This document shows positions 39,919 through 51,069 of a DNA stretch of 64,000 nucleotides, piece after piece. The first letter of the stretch is position 1; every line of letters starts with the position of its first letter. Under the pieces are notes generated by a model. That model ran no database searches. It was given only the letters and a program-made list of their open reading frames with translations, and had not been told where the DNA came from. Both the position numbers and the translations under genes were made by a program. This DNA comes from Desulfovibrionaceae bacterium. Lineage in GTDB: Bacteria; Desulfobacterota; Desulfovibrionia; Desulfovibrionales; Desulfovibrionaceae. The stretch lies in NCBI GenBank assembly GCA_029011315.1, contig JAQXLA010000010.1, positions 16,253 to 80,252 on the forward strand, given 5' to 3'.

Positions 39919-40683
39919 ATGATGCTTGAAAACAAAAAATGTCTCATTCTTGGTGTTGCCAATCAGAAAAGCATTGCCTATGGAATCGCCTCTGCCTTCC
40001 GGCGTGAGGGTGCCCGCCTTGCCTTCAGCTATCTCGGAGAAGCCATCAAAAAACGTGTTGAGCCGATTTCTGAGGAGCTGGGAGGCGAATTCATTTTTCC
40101 CTGCGACGTCTCCAGCGATGAGAGCATCGCACAGGCCGTTCAAACCGTAAGGGAACAGTGGGGAACTGTGGACGTTATCGTGCATTCCGTCGCCTTTGCG
40201 CCGAAAGAGGCACTGTCCCAACCCTTCATTGAAACCACCCGTGAAGCATTCCGTGTGGCTCTCGATGTCTCCGCCTACTCTCTTCCGGCCGTATGCAATG
40301 CCTTCCTGCCCATCATGAACCCCGGGGCATCTGTTCTGACCATGACCTATTACGGCGCACAGAAAGTGATTCCCAACTATAACGTCATGGGCGTTGCCAA
40401 GGCGGCTCTGGAAGCTTCAGTCCGTTATCTTTCCGCCGATCTCGGACTGAAGGGCATGCGCATCAATGCCATCAGCGCAGGAGCGGTGCGCACGCTTGCC
40501 GCTTCCGGCATTTCCGATTTCCGACATCTGTTCAAGCAGTTTGAAGACGTTGCCGCCCTGCACCGCAACATTACCATTGAGGAAATCGGCAACGCTGCGG
40601 CATTCCTCTGCTCTGACATGGCATCCGCTATAACTGGAGAAACCGTATTTGTGGACTGCGGCTGCCACAATATGGCTCTTTAA
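39919..40683 (+). CDS. fabI: enoyl-[acyl-carrier-protein] reductase FabI
   Basis: KKCLILGVANQKSIAYGIASAFRREGA; MTYYGAQKVIPNYNVMGVAKAALEASVRYLS. Confidence 0.96.
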   Translation: MMLENKKCLILGVANQKSIAYGIASAFRREGARLAFSYLGEAIKKRVEPISEELGGEFIFPCDVSSDESIAQAVQTVREQWGTVDVIVHSVAFAPKEALSQPFIETTREAFRVALDVSAYSLPAVCNAFLPIMNPGASVLTMTYYGAQKVIPNYNVMGVAKAALEASVRYLSADLGLKGMRINAISAGAVRTLAASGISDFRHLFKQFEDVAALHRNITIEEIGNAAAFLCSDMASAITGETVFVDCGCHNMAL

Positions 40684-40691
40684 GGAGTCGT

Positions 40692-42545
40692 TTGGTGAAA
40701 AGCTCCGTCCGTAATGAAAATTTGCGCAATATTGCGATCATCGCTCACGTTGACCACGGCAAGACCACGCTTGTCGACGCCCTGTTCCGTCAGGGAGGCG
40801 TTTTTCGTGCTGACCAGCAGATGGACGATCGCGTCATGGACAGCATGGATCTGGAAAGGGAACGTGGCATCACTATTTCCGCAAAGAACTGCGCAGTCTC
40901 CTGGAACGGCGTCAAAATCAATATTATTGATACGCCAGGGCATGCGGATTTCGGCGGCGAAGTCGAACGGGCTCTGTCAATGGCTGACGGAGCAATCCTG
41001 CTCGTCGACTCCGCTGAAGGTCCTCTGCCTCAGACACGCTTCGTGCTCCGCAAGGCGCTTGCTGCAGGACTGAAAATTATCGTTGTCGTCAATAAAATTG
41101 ACCGAAAGGATGCCCGTCCGCAGGAAGTTCTCAACGAAATCTATGATCTGTTTATCGATCTGGATGCCGACGAAGAACAGCTGGAATTTCCGGTTCTGTA
41201 CGCTATCGGCCGCGACGGTGTGGCCATGCGCAATATTGACGATGAAAGGAAAGACCTGTCACCTCTCTTTGAAACACTGCTGGAAACGGTTCCTGGTCCG
41301 GCCTATGATCCGGAAGAGCCCTTTCAGATGCTTGTCTCGGATCTCGATTACTCAGACTATCTGGGAAGGCTGGCTGTCGGCCGTATTGTCCACGGCACGG
41401 TCCAGTCAAAAGACGCTTTGGTCTGTGTCAATGCACAGAATGTGCCCGTTCCCCTGAGAGTCACCCGTCTTCAGGCATATCAGGGGCTCCGACTCGTGGA
41501 AATCGATTCCGCTCAGCCTGGAGATATTGTCGTCCTCGCCGGTCTGGAAGATGTATCCATAGGCGATACAATCTGCAACCGCGACAACGTGCGGGCCCTG
41601 CCGCGTCTCCGTGTTGATGAACCGACCGTATCCATGCGCTTCGGCATCAATACCTCGCCTCTGGCCGGACGTGAGGGAAAAATTGTCCAGGCACGCAAAA
41701 TCCGGGAACGTCTGGATCGTGAAGCGCTGACCAACGTCGCCGTACGCATTGAGGACAGTGAAGATCGGGACTGCTTCATTGTGAAAGGCCGAGGAGAATT
41801 CCAGATGGCCATTCTCATTGAAACCATGCGTCGCGAAGGCTTCGAACTGTGCGTCAGCCGTCCGGAAGTTATTTTCAAAAAAGACGAAAACGGCAATCTT
41901 CTCGAACCTATCGAGCAGCTTTATGTCGACTGCGATGAAACATTCATGGGCGTGGTGACGGAAAAGCTCGCGCAACGCAAAGGCCGTATGGTCAACTGCG
42001 TCAACAACGGCACAGGACGTGTACGCATTGAATTTTCCGTGCCTTCAAGAGGTATCATCGGCTACAGGGATGAATTTCTGACCGATACCAAAGGCACCGG
42101 CATCATGAACTCTCTGCTTGCGGGATATGAGCCGTATCGCGGTGATTTTCCCAGCCGTTTTACCGGATCTCTTGTCTCCGATCGTGCTGGAAACGCAGTA
42201 GCCTACGCTCTGTTCAATCTTGAACCCCGAGGACAGCTCTTCGTCGTTCCCGGAGATCCCGTGTATGAAGGAATGATTGTCGGCGAACACAATCGGGACA
42301 ACGACATCGACGTTAATCCCACGAAGGAAAAACATCTGACAAATCTGAGAGCCTCCGGACATGATGAAGCCATCATTCTGACACCCGTACGTCAGATGAC
42401 GCTGGAAAAGGCGCTCCATTTTGTACGCGAAGATGAACAGGTTGAAGTCACGCCCGTTTCTATCCGGCTGAGAAAAACGGAACTGAGTGCTTTTAAGCGA
42501 TATCAGGCGGCAGGCAAAAAGAAACTTGCCTCGCCCGGAAAGTAA
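40692..42545 (+). CDS. typA: translational GTPase TypA/BipA (GTG start)
   Basis: NIAIIAHVDHGKTTLVDALFRQ, MDSMDLERERGITISAKN, PSRGIIGYRDEFLTDTKGTGIMNSLLAGYEPY. Confidence 0.97.
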   Translation: MVKSSVRNENLRNIAIIAHVDHGKTTLVDALFRQGGVFRADQQMDDRVMDSMDLERERGITISAKNCAVSWNGVKINIIDTPGHADFGGEVERALSMADGAILLVDSAEGPLPQTRFVLRKALAAGLKIIVVVNKIDRKDARPQEVLNEIYDLFIDLDADEEQLEFPVLYAIGRDGVAMRNIDDERKDLSPLFETLLETVPGPAYDPEEPFQMLVSDLDYSDYLGRLAVGRIVHGTVQSKDALVCVNAQNVPVPLRVTRLQAYQGLRLVEIDSAQPGDIVVLAGLEDVSIGDTICNRDNVRALPRLRVDEPTVSMRFGINTSPLAGREGKIVQARKIRERLDREALTNVAVRIEDSEDRDCFIVKGRGEFQMAILIETMRREGFELCVSRPEVIFKKDENGNLLEPIEQLYVDCDETFMGVVTEKLAQRKGRMVNCVNNGTGRVRIEFSVPSRGIIGYRDEFLTDTKGTGIMNSLLAGYEPYRGDFPSRFTGSLVSDRAGNAVAYALFNLEPRGQLFVVPGDPVYEGMIVGEHNRDNDIDVNPTKEKHLTNLRASGHDEAIILTPVRQMTLEKALHFVREDEQVEVTPVSIRLRKTELSAFKRYQAAGKKKLASPGK

Positions 42546-42551
42546 TGCCAC

Positions 42552-42581
42552 AAAAAACCCCGGAAAATTCCGGGGTTTTTT
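42552..42581. terminator. bidirectional intrinsic terminator between convergent typA and lon
   Basis: AAAAAACCCCGGAAAATTCCGGGGTTTTTT. Confidence 0.85.
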
Positions 42582-42603
42582 GTTATCATTGAGAATCATT
42601 CCA

Positions 42604-45060
42604 TCAGGCTGCGGAAGATGCTGTTCCGGAACGCAACGTCTTCACCAACATATCCGAATTTTCGCATTCAGCAAAATCAGGTGCCGTTTCTAGTGCCAGC
42701 TTGAGGACATCATCCATATGATCCATCAGACACACATCCAGATTCCGCAGAATATCCTGAGGAATTTCTTTTAAATCCCGCGCATTTTCACTGGGGATCA
42801 GAACACGTTTCATACCTGCGCGACTTGCAGCCAGAAGCTTTTCACGCAGGCCGCCGATAGGCAGCACATTGCCTCTCAGTGTGACTTCTCCAGTCATGGC
42901 CACATCATAGCAGACGGGAATCCCTGTCAGGGCAGAAACCAGAGCTGTCGTAATCGTCACGCCTGCTGACGGTCCGTCTTTTGGCGTCGCCGCTTCAGGA
43001 AAATGCACATGGATATCAATTTTATCATAAAAATCCTGACGCAGTCCAAAAACAGAAGTACGGGAACGCACATAGGACAATGCAGCGCGAGCCGACTCAT
43101 TCATGACATCGCCAACTTTGCCGGTAATCATGACATTGCCCTTGCCTGGCATGATGGCGGTTTCAACCTGAAGCATAACGCCTCCGACTGAAGTGTACGC
43201 CAGTCCGTTGACGACGCCGACTCGAGATTTTTTCTCGGATTCGCCGATCCGGTAGCGGCGAACGCCAAGCAATTTTTCCAGACTTCTCGGTGTCACCACA
43301 TGCGCGATTTTCTTCTTCGGATGCTCGACCACATCAATAGCCGTTTTGCGACAGAGATGCGCCAATTCCCGCTCAAGGCTTCGAACACCGGCTTCCAGAG
43401 TGTATCCTCTGATAATTTCCGTAAGAGCGTCATCAGAAACTCTTAGAGATTTCGGATCCAATCCATGTTCGCGAATCTGCTTTGGCAAAAGGAAATCCCT
43501 GGCAATATGCTTTTTCTCTGTTTCCAGATAGCTTGGAATTTCAATAATTTCCATGCGATCCTGCAGTGGAAGCGGAATGCCCTGCAACGTATTGGCCGTT
43601 GTAATGAAAAAAACCTTGGACAAATCATAATCCAAATCAAGGTAATTATCGCAAAACGTCGCATTCTGTTCAGGATCGAGCACTTCCAGAAGAGCCGAAG
43701 CTGGATCTCCCCGGAAATCCGCACTTAATTTATCAATTTCATCAAGGCAGAACAGAGGATTGCTGGATTGAGCTCTTCGCAGCGAAGAAATAATCCGTCC
43801 GGGCATGGAGCCGATATACGTCCTTCGATGACCTCGTATTTCAGCTTCATCATGCACACCGCCTAAAGACAAGCGTACATATTCTCGTCCTGTAGCGTCC
43901 GCAATAGAACGAGCAAGCGATGTTTTTCCAACGCCTGGAGGCCCAACAAGGCATAAGATCGGCCCTTTAATTCCGCCGTTCAGTTTCTGAACAGCCAGAA
44001 ATTCAAGAATCCGCTCCTTAGTTTTTTCCAGTCCGAAATGATCGCGATCCAGCACAGAACGAGCCCTGGCGAGATCGATATCAATATCCTTCAGCTCATT
44101 CCACGGCAGATTGAGAATCCACTCAATGTAATTGCGGGATATGGCATTTTCCGATCCCTGCCCGGGAATACGGAGTTTCCGCACTTCCTGCATGGCACGA
44201 TCAAGTGCTGCGGACGGCAAAAATTTTGCCTTGTTCTGAATACGTTTTTCCAATTCATCAACTTCAGCAGACGGATCCACTTCTCTGCCAAGTTCCTTTG
44301 TGATGGCCTTCATCTGCTCAGACAGGTAGTATTCCCGCTGATTTCGATCCATCTGTTCCTTCACATCGGCCCGTATTTTCTGTTCCAGATTCGAGATCTG
44401 GACTTCTTCCTGCATCAGCCTGTAAATCAGCGTAATTCTTTTCAATGGATCAAGCGTTTCATGAATCATCTGCTTATTGAGCTTGCGGCTGTCACGCATC
44501 ATTGGCAGGATCATATCCGCCAGCTTGCCGGGCTCTGACACGCTCTTCAGAGAATCCACAATCTCCAAAGACAGCTTTTTATTGGCACGAGCATACTCTT
44601 CAAGATACTCATGAATCAGATTGACAAAGGCTTCAGCCTGAACGGAATCACAGGCTGGCTCTTCAAGAGTGCGCACTAAAACTACCGGAAAAGGATCCTG
44701 CCGCAGAACTTCGCCATCGGCTGACTCCCAGCTGACACGGTAAAGGCCTTCAAGTATCGCCTTATATGTTGTTGAACTGTCCGGAATTTTGACAAATTGC
44801 ACGACACGACACACAACCCCCATAGAATGCAGATCTTTCATTTCGGGCTTTTCCGTTGCCGCATCTTTTTGAGAAACCAGACAGATTTTTCTCCCGTAGT
44901 TCTTCAAAGCCGCTTCAATAGCATGGATGGAAGCTTCACGACCTACAAAAAAAGGAATCACAGCATGCGGCGTCATCACCGCATCTCGCAGAGACATCAG
45001 AGGCAGCTCAACAGCCTCATGCAGAATCTCCGTATCAGGTGCAGATATCCGTTTATCCAT
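42604..45060 (-). CDS. lon: ATP-dependent protease Lon
   Basis: [73 protein letters not shown]. Confidence 0.98.
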   Translation of the reverse strand: MDKRISAPDTEILHEAVELPLMSLRDAVMTPHAVIPFFVGREASIHAIEAALKNYGRKICLVSQKDAATEKPEMKDLHSMGVVCRVVQFVKIPDSSTTYKAILEGLYRVSWESADGEVLRQDPFPVVLVRTLEEPACDSVQAEAFVNLIHEYLEEYARANKKLSLEIVDSLKSVSEPGKLADMILPMMRDSRKLNKQMIHETLDPLKRITLIYRLMQEEVQISNLEQKIRADVKEQMDRNQREYYLSEQMKAITKELGREVDPSAEVDELEKRIQNKAKFLPSAALDRAMQEVRKLRIPGQGSENAISRNYIEWILNLPWNELKDIDIDLARARSVLDRDHFGLEKTKERILEFLAVQKLNGGIKGPILCLVGPPGVGKTSLARSIADATGREYVRLSLGGVHDEAEIRGHRRTYIGSMPGRIISSLRRAQSSNPLFCLDEIDKLSADFRGDPASALLEVLDPEQNATFCDNYLDLDYDLSKVFFITTANTLQGIPLPLQDRMEIIEIPSYLETEKKHIARDFLLPKQIREHGLDPKSLRVSDDALTEIIRGYTLEAGVRSLERELAHLCRKTAIDVVEHPKKKIAHVVTPRSLEKLLGVRRYRIGESEKKSRVGVVNGLAYTSVGGVMLQVETAIMPGKGNVMITGKVGDVMNESARAALSYVRSRTSVFGLRQDFYDKIDIHVHFPEAATPKDGPSAGVTITTALVSALTGIPVCYDVAMTGEVTLRGNVLPIGGLREKLLAASRAGMKRVLIPSENARDLKEIPQDILRNLDVCLMDHMDDVLKLALETAPDFAECENSDMLVKTLRSGTASSAA

Positions 45061-45063
45061 AGT

Positions 45064-46323
45064 CTATTTTGCTCCTTTCTCCGAACCGCCGGTATCGAAG
45101 ACATATTTCGGTTCCGCGCCTTTCTCAATAGTATCCGCATCGACAATGCAGGTTTTCAATCCGTGCATGGAAGGTACGCGAAACATAATGTTCAGCATGG
45201 CTGCTTCAAGGACATTGCGCAAACCACGAGCTCCGGTCTTACGCTCCAAAGCTTTCTTGGCCGCTGCTCTCAAAGCTTCAGTCGTAAACTTCAACGTAAC
45301 GCCATCCAGCTCAAAAAGCATACGGTACTGCCGAACCAACGCGTTTTTCGGCTCTGTCAAAACACGGACGAGATCCTCTTCGTTTAATTCCCCGATATGC
45401 GTAAGCACAGGAAGTCGGCCGACAAATTCCGGAATCAGGCCAAAGCGAACCAGATCATTCGGCATCAGGCGATCCAGAAGATCCTCCAGCGAATGCTCCT
45501 TTTTTGAGATTACGGAGGCTCCAAAACCTATGCTTCCGCCTTTCATGCGCTGTTCTATAATCTTTTCAAGACCGACAAACGCCCCTCCTACGATAAAGAG
45601 GATGTTGGATGTATCCATGCGGATAAATTCCTGCTGCGGATGTTTCCTGCCTCCCTTTGGGGGAATATTGGCTTCTGTACCCTCAATAATCTTCAGCAGA
45701 GCCTGCTGCACGCCCTCTCCAGAAACATCTCGAGTAATGGACGCGCTTTCACTTTTTCGTGAAATTTTGTCAATTTCATCGATATAAATAATGCCGTGCT
45801 TTGCCGCTTCCATATCATATTCCGCATTTTGGAGCAGCTGCACCAGAACATTTTCCACATCTTCGCCCACATAGCCGGCTTCCGTAAGCGTCGTCGCGTC
45901 AGCTATGGCAAAAGGTACATTCAGAATCTTCGCAAGCGTCTTGGCCAGCAGCGTCTTGCCGCTTCCAGACGGACCAACCAGCAGAATATTGCTTTTTTCC
46001 AGCTCCACGGAACCGGAATGAGCTGACGCAGATGCGTAGCGAATTCTCTTATAATGATTGTACACCGCTACGGACAGGACACGCTTTGCGCTTTCCTGAC
46101 CAATAACGTATTCATCAAGCCTGGACTTAATCTCCTCAGGTGTGGGCAGCGCGTCTCCTCCACGGGTTTGGCTGAGCTCATGCCGTGCCGCTGCACGGCC
46201 GCATGCTTCCACGCAATCCCTGCAAATCAGGACTCCATCGGAACCGGAAAAGAACTGTCCGCCTTCTTCTTCTTTCTTTCCGCAGAAAGAGCATACCAAT
46301 TTGGACTGCTGGTCTTCAGTCAT
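45064..46323 (-). CDS. clpX: ATP-dependent Clp protease ATP-binding subunit ClpX
   Basis: Zn finger [67 protein letters not shown]. Confidence 0.98.
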   Translation of the reverse strand: MTEDQQSKLVCSFCGKKEEEGGQFFSGSDGVLICRDCVEACGRAAARHELSQTRGGDALPTPEEIKSRLDEYVIGQESAKRVLSVAVYNHYKRIRYASASAHSGSVELEKSNILLVGPSGSGKTLLAKTLAKILNVPFAIADATTLTEAGYVGEDVENVLVQLLQNAEYDMEAAKHGIIYIDEIDKISRKSESASITRDVSGEGVQQALLKIIEGTEANIPPKGGRKHPQQEFIRMDTSNILFIVGGAFVGLEKIIEQRMKGGSIGFGASVISKKEHSLEDLLDRLMPNDLVRFGLIPEFVGRLPVLTHIGELNEEDLVRVLTEPKNALVRQYRMLFELDGVTLKFTTEALRAAAKKALERKTGARGLRNVLEAAMLNIMFRVPSMHGLKTCIVDADTIEKGAEPKYVFDTGGSEKGAK

Positions 46324-46336
46324 TATCTTGCCCTCC

Positions 46337-46945
46337 TTATGCCCGTTCCGCAGATTTTGCCAAATCAGCCCGAGAAGACAGCACTTTGTCAATCAGTCCA
46401 TAGCGCGCCGCCTCTTCTGCAGTCATGAAATTGTCGCGATCCGTATCTCTGGATATGGTTGCCAACGGCTTGCCCGTGTGCTGCGCCAGCAATCCGTTCA
46501 AGCTGCGCTTCATGCGCAGGATTTCTTTTGCATGGATATCGATATCCGTTGCCTGCCCCTGAAAGCCCCCAAGTGGCTGATGTATCATAATCTGACTGTG
46601 AGGCAGAGCATATCGAAGTCCGGGGTGCCCGGCACTGAGCAAAACAGCGCCCATGCTGGCTGCTCTCCCAATACAGAGCGTGGCAACAGGTGCCGTAATA
46701 TACTGCATGGTATCGTAAATCGCCATGCCTGCAGTCACAGACCCTCCTGGACTGTTGATGTACATGTAAATTTCTTTTTCAGGATCGTCTCCTTCAAGAA
46801 ACAGGAGCTGCGCACAGACAAGAGACGCCACATTATCATCTATCTCACTACCCAGGACGATGATACGATCCTTCAATAAACGGGAATAAATATCATAGGC
46901 GCGCTCATAGCGGCCATTATTTTCCAAAACTGTAGGAATGAACAT
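46337..46945 (-). CDS. clpP: ATP-dependent Clp protease proteolytic subunit ClpP
   Basis: [53 protein letters not shown]. Confidence 0.98.
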   Translation of the reverse strand: MFIPTVLENNGRYERAYDIYSRLLKDRIIVLGSEIDDNVASLVCAQLLFLEGDDPEKEIYMYINSPGGSVTAGMAIYDTMQYITAPVATLCIGRAASMGAVLLSAGHPGLRYALPHSQIMIHQPLGGFQGQATDIDIHAKEILRMKRSLNGLLAQHTGKPLATISRDTDRDNFMTAEEAARYGLIDKVLSSRADLAKSAERA

Positions 46946-47054
46946 GAAAAATCTCCGAGAACTGTATGTAAAAAAGCTGAAAGTATTGCTATGAAATATA
47001 AAGCACATCGCAAAAACGGCAAGATGCCGAAGAAAAAAAACTTCTTTTCCCGAA

Positions 47055-47087
47055 TAAAAACGCCGAAACGGCTGTCCGCTTCGGCGT
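47055..47087 (-). terminator. intrinsic terminator after tig
   Basis: Reverse strand ACGCCGAA-GCGGACAGCCGT-TTCGGCGT-TTTTATTCG. Confidence 0.7.
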
Positions 47088-47129
47088 GTTGCTCAAATAT
47101 TACGCGGCATTACACCGCAATCCGCTTGA

Positions 47130-48545
47130 CTATTCCGCAGATTTGGCGTCTTCTGCAGCCTTTTTAGAAGATTTTCTCGCTTTCTTGGCGGGTTGTTTTG
47201 CCTCTTCTTCAGACTTTGCTTCTTCCTTCACGTCCTCATCCGGTGCCGCATTCGGATCGACTTCGGTGATTTTTGCCTTGCTGTACACGAACTCCATTCC
47301 CTTGTCAGCCAGAAGACGATCCTGCAGATCAAAAATGAATCCAGACTTCTTATAGGAATCCAGAAGCTCATTATAGTCACGTCCGGCACGTTGGGCGATA
47401 TTGTACACAGCCAAAGAAATTTCATAATCTGAAACAGACAGATTTTCCTTTTGAGCCAGAGCCATCAGAAAAACCTGAGGACGAAGGCTTTCAATCGCTT
47501 CTTCCCGAGCTTCCTTCGTCATGTCTTCATCCGTTTTGCCCAGCTTTTCAGGGGTCTGTCCGGCGCGGCGCAGCTGATACAGATGATCGTCTTTAATTCG
47601 CTGAGTTCTGTCTTCCACCATTTTTTCCGGAAGTTCGAAAGACAGATTTTCCAGAAGTCCATTCAGCAACGCATCCATAGCGCGGCCACGGGCACCCTGA
47701 ATCCACTGCAGACGAAGATTTTCACGAATCGCTTCCTTCAGGGATTCCATGGAATCCTGTCCCGTCCGCTTGGCGAGTTCATCATTCAATTCAGGAAGGA
47801 TGGTTTCACGAATGGCGGTCAGCTTGACTTTAAATGTAACAGTCTTGCCGGCCAGAGGCTTATGAGCATAATTTTCCGGAAAAGCAACAGGACCTTCCTT
47901 CTCTTCGCCGACTTTGACACTTTTCAGCAATGCTTCAAAGTCAGGGAGCACTTCACCTTTACCAATATTCACCGTCAGATTGACACCCTTGACATCGGCG
48001 ACAGGCTCACCTTTTTCGTCAAAGCCCTCATAATCGACAACAGCGGCATCGCCTTCCTTCGGGCAACGCACTTCAGAAGCATTGACGACATCGGCATAAT
48101 TGTGCTGCAGCTGATCAAGCACAGCAGCCACATCAGCATCCGTCACATCAGCGACTTTATCCTGATTCACTTCAACGCCTTCATACACAGGGAAATCTAT
48201 TTCCGGAAGCGTATCAAACGTTACCTTGCAGGCGAAGCCAATGTTACGGGCAAACAGCGTTGAATAATCCGCATTCATACCGCCGACAGGCCGCAGATTC
48301 TTTTCCCTGAGAGCCGCATCAACATTTTTCTGCAAAGTATTCTGCGTCACCGTTGCACGGATTTCATCGCCAAAACGCTTTTCAATCATCGTGGCAGGAA
48401 CTTTTCCCTTGCGAAAACCGGGCAGTGCGACATCATTTCTGTAAGAAGCGACGCCTTCATCAAGCAGTGCGTTCACCTCTTCTGCAGTAAAGGAAAGCGT
48501 CAGAGTTTTGCGGGTTGCGGAAACGTTTTCAACGACTGATTCCAT
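47130..48545 (-). CDS. tig: trigger factor
   Basis: VALPGFRKGKVPATMIEKRFGDEI; FKBP-like domain; upstream of clpP-clpX-lon. Confidence 0.97.
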   Translation of the reverse strand: MESVVENVSATRKTLTLSFTAEEVNALLDEGVASYRNDVALPGFRKGKVPATMIEKRFGDEIRATVTQNTLQKNVDAALREKNLRPVGGMNADYSTLFARNIGFACKVTFDTLPEIDFPVYEGVEVNQDKVADVTDADVAAVLDQLQHNYADVVNASEVRCPKEGDAAVVDYEGFDEKGEPVADVKGVNLTVNIGKGEVLPDFEALLKSVKVGEEKEGPVAFPENYAHKPLAGKTVTFKVKLTAIRETILPELNDELAKRTGQDSMESLKEAIRENLRLQWIQGARGRAMDALLNGLLENLSFELPEKMVEDRTQRIKDDHLYQLRRAGQTPEKLGKTDEDMTKEAREEAIESLRPQVFLMALAQKENLSVSDYEISLAVYNIAQRAGRDYNELLDSYKKSGFIFDLQDRLLADKGMEFVYSKAKITEVDPNAAPDEDVKEEAKSEEEAKQPAKKARKSSKKAAEDAKSAE

Positions 48546-48587
48546 AATGCCTCCTCAGGCCGGCGGCGACGGCGCCGTAAATGCTAA

Positions 48588-48659
48588 ATTATAGTCGCGT
48601 TCCCGCTTTTGATGCGCTAAGAACGCGACTGAATAATGTACAGAAAAAACAGACTGTAC
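48588..48659 (-). promoter_or_regulatory. tig promoter region with two inverted repeats
   Basis: TATAAT (48588-48593, reverse strand); AGTCGCGTTC-N18-GAACGCGACT (48593-48630); GTACAG-N10-CTGTAC (48638-48659). Confidence 0.55.
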
Positions 48660-48691
48660 GCAAGATGGAAAAATCGGCGAGATTCTGAAGA

Positions 48692-49174
48692 CTACCTGCT
48701 GCCAGCTTCCCTTTTTGGAAGAAGATAACCGTACATGGTGGCCAAACCGTCCGTACGTTCCGCAAGCTTCGTTACCAAATCTTCCAGATTATCCGCAGAA
48801 AACGTACCCGTTTCCTGTACCAGATACGATCCAAGCGTCTCTTTGGATTGAGAGAAAATCCAGACGGCGGCATATGCGGATCCGACACTCGGACGGGAAG
48901 GAAATTCCGGAGCTGTGGAAAGACGAAGAATCAGCTTCGGTTCGTCACGATCCGTAAGCGTAAAAAGGCTTCCGGAATTGAATGTCTCCTTCATGCGCAT
49001 GGCCAGACGGGCTCCCAAACTGTCTGTACCGTTCAGCTCGATAAAAACAGGCGTACAGCGATCGACAGCCTTGGCAGGTCGTGCGGGGACGGCCTCGCTT
49101 TTCTTTTCCGCAGAAAGAACCGGAACTGCGCACAGCAATACGGATAAGGACAAGGCAAAGGCAAATCGGAACAT
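48692..49174 (-). CDS. hypothetical secreted protein
   Basis: Signal peptide MFRFAFALSLSVLLCAVPVLSA; no family recognised. Confidence 0.7.
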   Translation of the reverse strand: MFRFAFALSLSVLLCAVPVLSAEKKSEAVPARPAKAVDRCTPVFIELNGTDSLGARLAMRMKETFNSGSLFTLTDRDEPKLILRLSTAPEFPSRPSVGSAYAAVWIFSQSKETLGSYLVQETGTFSADNLEDLVTKLAERTDGLATMYGYLLPKREAGSR

Positions 49175-49183
49175 AATGACCTC

Positions 49184-50380
49184 CTATTTTGCAGAATCTG
49201 CTCTCACATTCCGCATCATGTCGGCACGGCGTATTTCCGCATCAATGAACTGAACAAGAATAAAAGAAAGGATTGACAGCACCATGCCTCCGTAAAAAGG
49301 CACAGCCGATCCCCATGCCACCCATGCCGCTCCACCGAGAGCGGGAATGATGACTGCGGAAATATGGTTAATTGTCTGCCCTACGGCCATCGACGGCGCA
49401 ATATCTGAAACATCGGCGATTTTCTGGAAAAATGTCCGCAATGCAATAGAAAAATTGAAAAAAATATAATCCAGAATATACAGCATGCCTACAATCCAAG
49501 CGGTATCAAGCGAGGCATATCCCAGAAAAATCAGCGTGGAAAAACCGTATTCGCAGCTCAGCAGGAAACGTTCACCAAAATAATTGATAGCTTTTCCAAG
49601 AAGCGGATTTAAAAACCAGTTGATGGCATAGTTTGCCATGAACAGCATGGAAACCGTACGAACGGAAAAACCAAATTTCTCTACCAGCAGAAACAGAGCA
49701 AAAGCGATGAAAATCTGCCTTCTTGCGCCGGCCAGAAATGTTAAAGCATAGAAAAGACGATACCTGAGTCTGAGGACTATTTTTTTCCGTTGCGCCGGCA
49801 ACCCCTGTTCTGAAGGACGCATAAACCAGCCGACACAGGCAGCTGCGATACAGATGCCGCCGATCAAGGCAAAAAGGACCCAATATGGCAGAAGACCGGA
49901 CAGGAAAAAAACCAGGCAGGCAGCAAGAAGACTGCCTCCGGCAGCCAATCCTCTCAGCTTCCCGATGACCAGTGGAGTCGTGCGAAGATCAAAATACTGA
50001 AGCTGAAGCGACTGATTGATCGCCTCGTAGTAATGAAATCCGAACGACATGCACAATGTCGTCAAAATCACCATCCCATATGAAGGAAACAGTCCTGCAA
50101 TAGCCGTACCGATTCCCGTAGCCAACGTCGCCGCAACGGCCAGCGTATGCTCTCTGAAAAGGCAGAGCAGCGGAATAATCAACAGACCGAGCAACCCTGG
50201 AATTTCCCGCAACGATTGCACGACACCGTTCTGAGCCGCAGACAGGCCGGCCACTTCGACGGCAAAATTTGTATACAGAAGCGTCCATCCCTGAAAACTC
50301 ATCGTAGTGCCAAACGTCAGAAGCACCAAAAAGAGATACCGGGAGGATGAAGCACCTGGAGGTGGAGCGAGCAAAGCCAT
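49184..50380 (-). CDS. MFS transporter
   Basis: Multiple TM segments across 398 aa; SLREIPGLLGLLIIPLLCLFREHTLAVAATLATGIGTA. Confidence 0.85.
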   Translation of the reverse strand: MALLAPPPGASSSRYLFLVLLTFGTTMSFQGWTLLYTNFAVEVAGLSAAQNGVVQSLREIPGLLGLLIIPLLCLFREHTLAVAATLATGIGTAIAGLFPSYGMVILTTLCMSFGFHYYEAINQSLQLQYFDLRTTPLVIGKLRGLAAGGSLLAACLVFFLSGLLPYWVLFALIGGICIAAACVGWFMRPSEQGLPAQRKKIVLRLRYRLFYALTFLAGARRQIFIAFALFLLVEKFGFSVRTVSMLFMANYAINWFLNPLLGKAINYFGERFLLSCEYGFSTLIFLGYASLDTAWIVGMLYILDYIFFNFSIALRTFFQKIADVSDIAPSMAVGQTINHISAVIIPALGGAAWVAWGSAVPFYGGMVLSILSFILVQFIDAEIRRADMMRNVRADSAK

Positions 50381-50388
50381 GAATGCTC

Positions 50389-51069
50389 CTAAAAGCCGGC
50401 TTCCAGTGCCGGACTGATCAGCACGCCGCCCTGCACTGCGGCAAGAGCACGTGATGCAGGACGAAGCCCGACAGTTCGGGAATTCTCAACAAAGAAAAGA
50501 CGATCCTCAGCCAGCCATTGAAGTGCCTGAGGATAAATCCGGTGCTCCTGTTCATGGACGCGAGCCGCAAGCGTCTCCTCCGTATCTTCCGCAGACACGC
50601 GAACCGCCGCCTGAATGATGACAGAACCGTGATCCATGGCCTCGTCAACAAAATGTACGGTACACCCGCTCAGCTTAACGCCCCACGCCAGCGCATCCGG
50701 CATACCGTGCACGCCAGGAAAAGAAGGAAGAATAGCCGGATGGATATTCAGCACCCGATGCGGAAAAGCCCGAAGAAAATCAGGCGTCAGCATCCGCATA
50801 TAGCCGGCAAGCGCGACTGTATCGGCTCCGGAAGCCAGAACTGCTTCCGCAGCGGCATGATCATACGCAGAGCGGCTGCTCCATTCCGTATGATCCATCA
50901 CAATGGCCGGGACACCAAAAGACCTGGCACGTTCCAGAACTCCAGCTCCAGGACGGTTGCAAAGTACCAGCCTGATGTCAGCGTCAAGTACGCCGCGCTG
51001 CACAGCCTGCGCGATGGCTTCGAAATTCGTACCGCTTCCAGAAGCGAGAACAGCCAGTTTTATCGTCAT
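50389..51069 (-). CDS. purN: phosphoribosylglycinamide formyltransferase
   Basis: KLAVLASGSGTNFEAIAQAV, VALAGYMRMLTPDFLRAFPHRVLNIHPAILPSFPG; track ORF extends to 51231 but start 51069 overlaps upstream stop as ATGA. Confidence 0.95.
   Translation of the reverse strand: MTIKLAVLASGSGTNFEAIAQAVQRGVLDADIRLVLCNRPGAGVLERARSFGVPAIVMDHTEWSSRSAYDHAAAEAVLASGADTVALAGYMRMLTPDFLRAFPHRVLNIHPAILPSFPGVHGMPDALAWGVKLSGCTVHFVDEAMDHGSVIIQAAVRVSAEDTEETLAARVHEQEHRIYPQALQWLAEDRLFFVENSRTVGLRPASRALAAVQGGVLISPALEAGF

Noticed and set aside
44927-45787. 286-aa plus-strand ORF antisense to lon/clpX
   Set aside because: Crosses the lon-clpX junction on the opposite strand; Ser/Arg-rich, no domain.
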